Translations under genes and position numbers: made by a program
Assembly (NCBI GenBank): GCA_900323505.1
Contig: OOIN01000007.1
Coordinates: 1,054,001-1,118,000, forward strand
Reading direction: 5' to 3'
DNA: 64,000 nucleotides
From: Ustilago trichophora
Lineage: Eukaryota; Basidiomycota; Ustilaginomycetes; Ustilaginales; Ustilaginaceae
Shown here: positions 59,463-64,000 of the stretch, piece after piece
Layout: each line of letters opens with the position of its first letter
Position numbering within the stretch: the first letter of the stretch is position 1
Notes under the pieces: model-generated
What the model was told of the DNA's origin: nothing
What the model saw: the letters and a program-made list of their open reading frames with translations, nothing else
The model's database searches: none

Positions 59463-61781
59463 ATGCCGCCTCCGCCAAGAGCCACCGTCGAAGAGATTGA
59501 GGATGAGGACGATCCCTATGCCCCCTACCGACCTGGTCAAAGTGGGTCCGGTCGCTCATCTCATCCATCCTCAGCTTCTTCCAATGCTAGCTCAGCCTCA
59601 TCTTCTTCAACAAATGCGTCGTCATCCTCTTCGTCCTCGAGCAGTCGCCCCTCGACTTCAACCTCCCAGTCCGCACCGCGCCCCCATTATGGAGCGGACC
59701 AGACCGCATCCTCGATCTACGACCAGTCTCCATCTGCCGGGACGCAAGGTACTTTTCCTCGTGAAGGTGGCGACGAAGAGCCCCTCTTTGGCGGACGGCC
59801 CTTCCGCGACTCCCACGACCCTTCTTCCTCCACCACCGCTTCCACCGACCCCAGTCGCGCCACAGATAAGGAATATCTCTATGCCCTCCTCAACCTCCCC
59901 ACAGATGCCACACCCGATGCGATCAAAGACTCCTACCGATCCCTCGCCGTCGTGCTTCATCCAGACAAACATCAGGATCCCTCTCGCAAGCATGCGGCCG
60001 AAAGTCGTTTCAGAGAAGTCCAACGGGCCTACGAGATTCTCTCTGATCCTGAGAAACGGACGATCTACGACTACTTTGGCGAAGAAGGGCTCAAATCTTC
60101 ATGGAGCGTGGCTGTAAGGGGCAGGAGCCCGCATGAGATGGCGGCAGAGTTCGAAAGAGAGAAGAGGAGAAAGGAGGCTGCTGATGCCGAGAGCTTGGTC
60201 AAGAGTAAAGGCGATTTTACTGCACACATCGACGCTAGTGCGCTGTTTGCCCATCCTAGTCGCATCCCTCGTAAAGGTATGGCGCAACAGCAGCAAAGAG
60301 GAGGGTTCGGGAAGGAGGCAGTGACATCACCAGCGGCAGGGTTGGTACCACCCACGGCTGCGTTCCCTCGAAGTATCACCTTTGCAGACCGTGTTGCAAG
60401 GGTGGGATGCACCCAATTGGTCGGCAAACATGGCTTTGAGACGCAGATCACCAATCGCACCTCGGCAACGTTTTCTGGTCAGATGGTGTCTCGCAATGGT
60501 CTCGGCGGCGGAAACCTCGTAGGAACACTCAAGACCCACTGGAGCCCGCGCCTCTTCACCGATGTGACACTGTCATTCCTCCGTCCGCAGATTATCACTA
60601 CCAAGGGTCAATACACATTGGATACGAACAGCTTCTTCTCCTGGCAAGGTACATTACAAACGCTCATGATGCCACCCAGCTTCAACATTACCTATGGTCA
60701 ACGGCTATCCTCCAAATCCACTCTCACTGGGTTTACGAGTATCCGCAGTGGCACGTACAACATCCTTGGCTGGGGCCGAGACCTTGGTGGAGCGATGGTG
60801 AGGCGGGAGCCAGCGGCTGTATCCGTCGGTCTCACAAAGCAAATTGACGAAGGAAAAGGTTGGACGACGCAAATGTCCATCTCCCCCGTCGATCAGAATA
60901 TCTCTGTCGACTATGCAACAAAGCTGCTTGGCGGGGTCAAAGTTCGAACGGGTTTCAACATCGGTACAGGATCCGGTCTATCTGCATTCACCTCTGCCGA
61001 GCGTCGTCTGACGGAAAACGTCCGCCTGTCTCTCGGTCTCAACTGCGCTCTTCCCGTCGGGGGTGTCACGCTGCGAGTCAAACTCAACCGTCTTGGCCAA
61101 AAGATTTTACTCCCCATCACCCTCAGTCCCGAGTTCAGATCTGACCTCGTGGTACTATTCTCCGTCATCCCCGCCGCCTCGTATGCAGCTTTGCACTATG
61201 GCTATCTGGAACCTCGCAAGCACAAACGTTTGAAGAACCGGTTGGGAGAGTTGAGGAAGCAGAATCACGAGCTTATTTCAGAGCGAAGATTGGCGGCACT
61301 AGAAGCTTTGGAAGTCTTGCGTGATCAAGCGGTGAAAAAAGCCACCTTGGAATTGCGGAAGAATGGATTGGTGGTACTGGAAGCTTGGTATGGGAGAAAA
61401 GATTCTTTCCCTCCATCGCAATTCCTCGTGCGATCGACTGAGGAAGTGCAGAGTGAGGCGGAGAAAATTTGGGCCGAAGAAAAGGTCAAATCCTCCTCTC
61501 TCAATTCTTCTTCTTCTTCTTCTTCTGGTGGAGACGTTGTGGATTGGACCAAGGAAACTTTCTGGGACGTTAAAGTTCCAGTGCAAGCACTGGTGAACAA
61601 GGGTCAAATCATCATTCCTGGCAATAGGTCAAAGTCGAATCTCCTCGGCTTCCACGATCCGGTGATGGGAGAGAAGAAACATCTTCAGATTGTCTACAGT
61701 TTCAGAGGTGTGGTCCACATGGTGGTTGTAGAGGATTGGGCAGAGTTGGCTATGCCTATGCGGATTCATCAGGTGTCGTAG
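59463..61781 (+). CDS. DNAJC11-like mitochondrial J-domain protein
   Basis: 772 residues from ATG 59463; the frame is open upstream without a better ATG. Residues 1-130 are acidic then Ser-rich. The J domain covers about 137-205 (EYLYALLNLPTDATPDAIKDSYR), with the HPD motif near 166 needed to stimulate Hsp70. Residues about 290-570 look like a beta-rich domain of alternating strands (TLSFLRPQIITTKG, FNITYGQRLSSKSTLTGF, SVDYATKLLGGVKVRTGF). The C-terminal 200 residues match the DUF3395-type end of DNAJC11 (RRLAALEALEVLRDQAVKKATLE, GLVVLEAWYG, DVKVPVQALVNKGQIIIP, FHDPVMGEKKHLQIVYSFRG). DNAJC11 sits at the mitochondrial outer membrane with the MICOS/MIB machinery that shapes cristae. Its stop faces that of MED5, 161 bases away. 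Confidence 0.92.
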   Translation: MPPPPRATVEEIEDEDDPYAPYRPGQSGSGRSSHPSSASSNASSASSSSTNASSSSSSSSSRPSTSTSQSAPRPHYGADQTASSIYDQSPSAGTQGTFPREGGDEEPLFGGRPFRDSHDPSSSTTASTDPSRATDKEYLYALLNLPTDATPDAIKDSYRSLAVVLHPDKHQDPSRKHAAESRFREVQRAYEILSDPEKRTIYDYFGEEGLKSSWSVAVRGRSPHEMAAEFEREKRRKEAADAESLVKSKGDFTAHIDASALFAHPSRIPRKGMAQQQQRGGFGKEAVTSPAAGLVPPTAAFPRSITFADRVARVGCTQLVGKHGFETQITNRTSATFSGQMVSRNGLGGGNLVGTLKTHWSPRLFTDVTLSFLRPQIITTKGQYTLDTNSFFSWQGTLQTLMMPPSFNITYGQRLSSKSTLTGFTSIRSGTYNILGWGRDLGGAMVRREPAAVSVGLTKQIDEGKGWTTQMSISPVDQNISVDYATKLLGGVKVRTGFNIGTGSGLSAFTSAERRLTENVRLSLGLNCALPVGGVTLRVKLNRLGQKILLPITLSPEFRSDLVVLFSVIPAASYAALHYGYLEPRKHKRLKNRLGELRKQNHELISERRLAALEALEVLRDQAVKKATLELRKNGLVVLEAWYGRKDSFPPSQFLVRSTEEVQSEAEKIWAEEKVKSSSLNSSSSSSSGGDVVDWTKETFWDVKVPVQALVNKGQIIIPGNRSKSNLLGFHDPVMGEKKHLQIVYSFRGVVHMVVVEDWAELAMPMRIHQVS

Positions 61782-61942
61782 CTGGTCTGGAGGAAACGAG
61801 GAAAGAGAATGTGAGACTTACGAAATCACACCACTCGTCTTGGGGAATTTCTTACAAGTTATCAAGCTTCCAATTAATTCACCACTTTCAGCGTGAAGGA
61901 TTTCCTATCGTGTACAGTACAGTAAAAGGAAGAAAGCTAAGA

Positions 61943-64000
61943 CTAAGCTGTCTGGAGCAACGAGATCCACCCTACCAGATCTTTCTCTTCTGAGCCAGAA
62001 GTGAGCCCTACTGCAGCTGTCGACGAATGATTCTCAGCATCGTGACCTACACTAACATTTCCTCCTCCTTCTGCGCCGAGATTGTCCAAAATCGCACTTT
62101 GTACAGCCGCCCACTTGGCGGCTCCTACCCTACTTTCTGTTGGTTTGAGTAAAGATTTGAAGCGCACCAAGTGGGTTGCAATCAAATCGACGATTTGGGC
62201 TGGTGTGAGATGGAATTCAGGGCTGTTGAGAAGTGTCGCTACTGATGGGCCGGTGTAAGTGATGTGGTTGGTGGTAAGTGTGGCTGTAGAGGTGTTGGTG
62301 GTGGGTAGGGGTGGGGTTGAGGGTTCGTCGTCGAACAAGTCTCCTTCTCCTCCAGTTGTGCCAGATGTGCTGTTTTTCGCATCTGCAGCACCGCTTGAGA
62401 CAGAGGCGGTGGCAAGGGCCAGGATCTGGTCTGCCGGATCGCGCCTCTCTTCCTCGGAAGGTGCGGCACGGATAGCTTGCGCCGCACGAACTAGTCCAAG
62501 CACCAATCCATAGATGCGAATAACGCCCTCCATTGCCCCTTCATCTATTCTCGCCAGATCCAAGTTGTGCATGAAGCTCAGCACCGGATGCACGGTCGCT
62601 CTGGCGTCATTAGGAGCCACAAGATATAGCCATGACGCCAACCCCTTCTGATCGCGTCCGCTCTTCCCCATTCCAACATCCTTTCCTAGTGCTTGCACCA
62701 ACCCATCCACACCCGACGACGTGTTGAGCAGCCAAGGTACAATCCTTGACTCGCCCTCCTTCCCTCCTGCCAAATTCTTCAACCAAGACCCACCACCCCC
62801 GCGACTCAATAGCTCCGCCGTCACCCCAGCACTCTCCATCCTACCCTTCAACGAAGACAGATTAAAAGTCTCACATCCGACCTCTAGACCCATACTTCCC
62901 TCTGCTGCATGCAGGAAATTCTCAAACGCCCTTGCGACAAGCTGACGCACGATCACCGGACAAGCATCCGTATCCAGCAGCAGCGCCAGAACTTCCAAAT
63001 GGACCGTTTTCGAATTGGCATTCCTCGGCAATCCATTGGCCAGAGTTCCGTCGCTCGAAGGTACGTCGACCACCGAAGCCTGAAGTCCGCATTCTGACAT
63101 GAAATCCAAAATCGGCTGAATGGGGACACGGGTGATCTCGGAAAGGAGCCAGGTGAGGGCTCCGGGGAGGGCAAAGGAGAGCAGGTCTTGGAGAAAGTAG
63201 CTCAACCCACCGCGAAGTGTTTCTAGGTCGATGATGCCGTGTTGGCATGCAGTGATGCTTTGGGAGAAGAGCAAAGGTGATAGACGGAGGAGTGTGGTGG
63301 GAGGTGATGCTTGGATGAGGTCGTCAGAGATTCCTTCGTTGCCGAAAAGGGCGTGGATCCAACGACCGACCAAACCGCATTCGTCTTCAGACAGCGCAGA
63401 GAGCGGGTAGCATACGGAAGAGGTAGCCAAGTATGTTGCTAGGAATGGTGGGTGAGATCGCGAGTCTTGTGGTGTAGCTGAGCCATCGAGTTCCGATTCG
63501 TGATTCTGCACCTGGTACCGAGAGATGCGGGATGGCGGAACGCTGTACCGATAGCAGAGCAGCTGAACAAACAGCAAAATATTCGACAAGGTGGAAGGTT
63601 CATCACTCGTCTGACCCACATCTTGATGATCTAAAACACTCGCCAGCGGATCGACCAACTGTACCGGATCAATATACAGCATCACCGTATCCAATACCGC
63701 TCCACCCTCACACGCATCCTCACCCATCGCCTTGCACCACCTCGCAATGCTCTCCAGATCATGCTGTTCCAACCAGCCCTGCATCTGCAACACGAGCTGT
63801 CGGGCAAAGATGAGATGCGTACCCGGATCTGACGCCACCCTATGCAACAGCTCCATCGGGTCATCTGTGGAAACTCGCGTTTCGAAGAGTGTATTGAGGG
63901 CCAGACCTTCCAGCTGTGCGTCCATGCGGAGGGACTGTGTGAGGCTCTGCACTTCAGATGCGAGCTTGTGGCCGTCGGGGAATTCGTCTGCGATGGCTTC
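61943..64000 (-). CDS. MED5: Mediator subunit 5 (Nut1-like), N-terminus outside window
   Basis: The frame runs from the window edge to TAG 61943 and gives the last 685 residues; no start codon is inside. Med5 landmarks are present: ISDDLIQASPPTTLLRLSPLLFSQSITACQHG, LRGGLSYFLQDLLSFALPGALTWLLSEI, PIQPILDFM, a poorly conserved Gly/Ser-rich middle, and a C-terminal region with STPPLPTTNTSTAT-type disorder followed by LTPAQIVDLIATHLVRFKSLL. Med5 is a fungal subunit of the Mediator tail module, which bridges activators and RNA polymerase II. The protein is helical-repeat in character. The fragment reads open throughout, so the gene is likely intact beyond the edge. Confidence 0.88.
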   Translation of the reverse strand, partial: EAIADEFPDGHKLASEVQSLTQSLRMDAQLEGLALNTLFETRVSTDDPMELLHRVASDPGTHLIFARQLVLQMQGWLEQHDLESIARWCKAMGEDACEGGAVLDTVMLYIDPVQLVDPLASVLDHQDVGQTSDEPSTLSNILLFVQLLCYRYSVPPSRISRYQVQNHESELDGSATPQDSRSHPPFLATYLATSSVCYPLSALSEDECGLVGRWIHALFGNEGISDDLIQASPPTTLLRLSPLLFSQSITACQHGIIDLETLRGGLSYFLQDLLSFALPGALTWLLSEITRVPIQPILDFMSECGLQASVVDVPSSDGTLANGLPRNANSKTVHLEVLALLLDTDACPVIVRQLVARAFENFLHAAEGSMGLEVGCETFNLSSLKGRMESAGVTAELLSRGGGGSWLKNLAGGKEGESRIVPWLLNTSSGVDGLVQALGKDVGMGKSGRDQKGLASWLYLVAPNDARATVHPVLSFMHNLDLARIDEGAMEGVIRIYGLVLGLVRAAQAIRAAPSEEERRDPADQILALATASVSSGAADAKNSTSGTTGGEGDLFDDEPSTPPLPTTNTSTATLTTNHITYTGPSVATLLNSPEFHLTPAQIVDLIATHLVRFKSLLKPTESRVGAAKWAAVQSAILDNLGAEGGGNVSVGHDAENHSSTAAVGLTSGSEEKDLVGWISLLQTA

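Overview
The window looks like a chromosomal segment of a smut fungus (Ustilaginaceae, such as Ustilago, Sporisorium or Pseudozyma). The evidence is indirect. Genes are long and mostly intronless, with a few short GT-AG introns (often GTAAGT or GTGAGT). Proteins carry long Ser/Pro/Gln-rich disordered stretches, 5' leaders are pyrimidine-rich, and the gene set is basidiomycete-like (Cwh43, Nop9, Ctf8, Urb2, bL36m, Vps38/UVRAG, PAPS reductase, guanine deaminase, DNAJC11, Med5). I cannot name the species. I found no rRNA, tRNA, CRISPR array or intact transposon.

Layout. 1-3055: 3' truncated Ser/Pro-rich gene (minus). 6364-10337: seven-exon CWH43 homologue (plus). 11309-14044: Nop9. 14229-17027: disordered protein (minus). 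18185-18687: two-exon gene for a 55-residue single-span membrane protein. 19056-25643: 2195-residue protein with ASH/HYDIN-like beta-sandwich repeats (minus), ending in a hexanucleotide-encoded tail. 27626-28420: Ctf8, convergent with Urb2 (28521-33359, minus). Urb2 is divergent from the two-exon bL36m gene (33843-34303). 34538-36469: membrane protein with a Tim17-like pattern (minus). 37220-37620: small hydrophilic protein. 37782-40949: Vps38/UVRAG-like protein (minus). After a gene-poor stretch of about 4.9 kb comes 45898-47751, a bacterial-type GDP-mannose pyrophosphorylase fused to a fungal-looking N-terminal extension. 48331-50877: disordered protein (minus). 53683-54606: PAPS reductase. 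56784-59024: guanine deaminase. 59463-61781: DNAJC11-like protein. 61943-64000: Med5, missing its N-terminus.

The genes do not form a pathway cluster; this is ordinary fungal housekeeping order. Loose themes are nucleolar ribosome biogenesis (Nop9, Urb2), mitochondrial proteins (bL36m, Tim17-like, DNAJC11, possibly the 55-residue protein) and mannose/GPI chemistry (Cwh43, GDP-mannose synthesis), but nothing suggests co-regulation.

The most interesting points are the probable bacterial origin of the GDP-mannose pyrophosphorylase; the ASH/HYDIN-like giant, whose C-terminus is set by one extra base in a repeat open in all six frames; a mitochondrial-presequence-like stretch upstream of, and in frame with, the first ATG of the Tim17-like gene; and a recurring TGTACAGTAC-type palindrome concentrated between genes.
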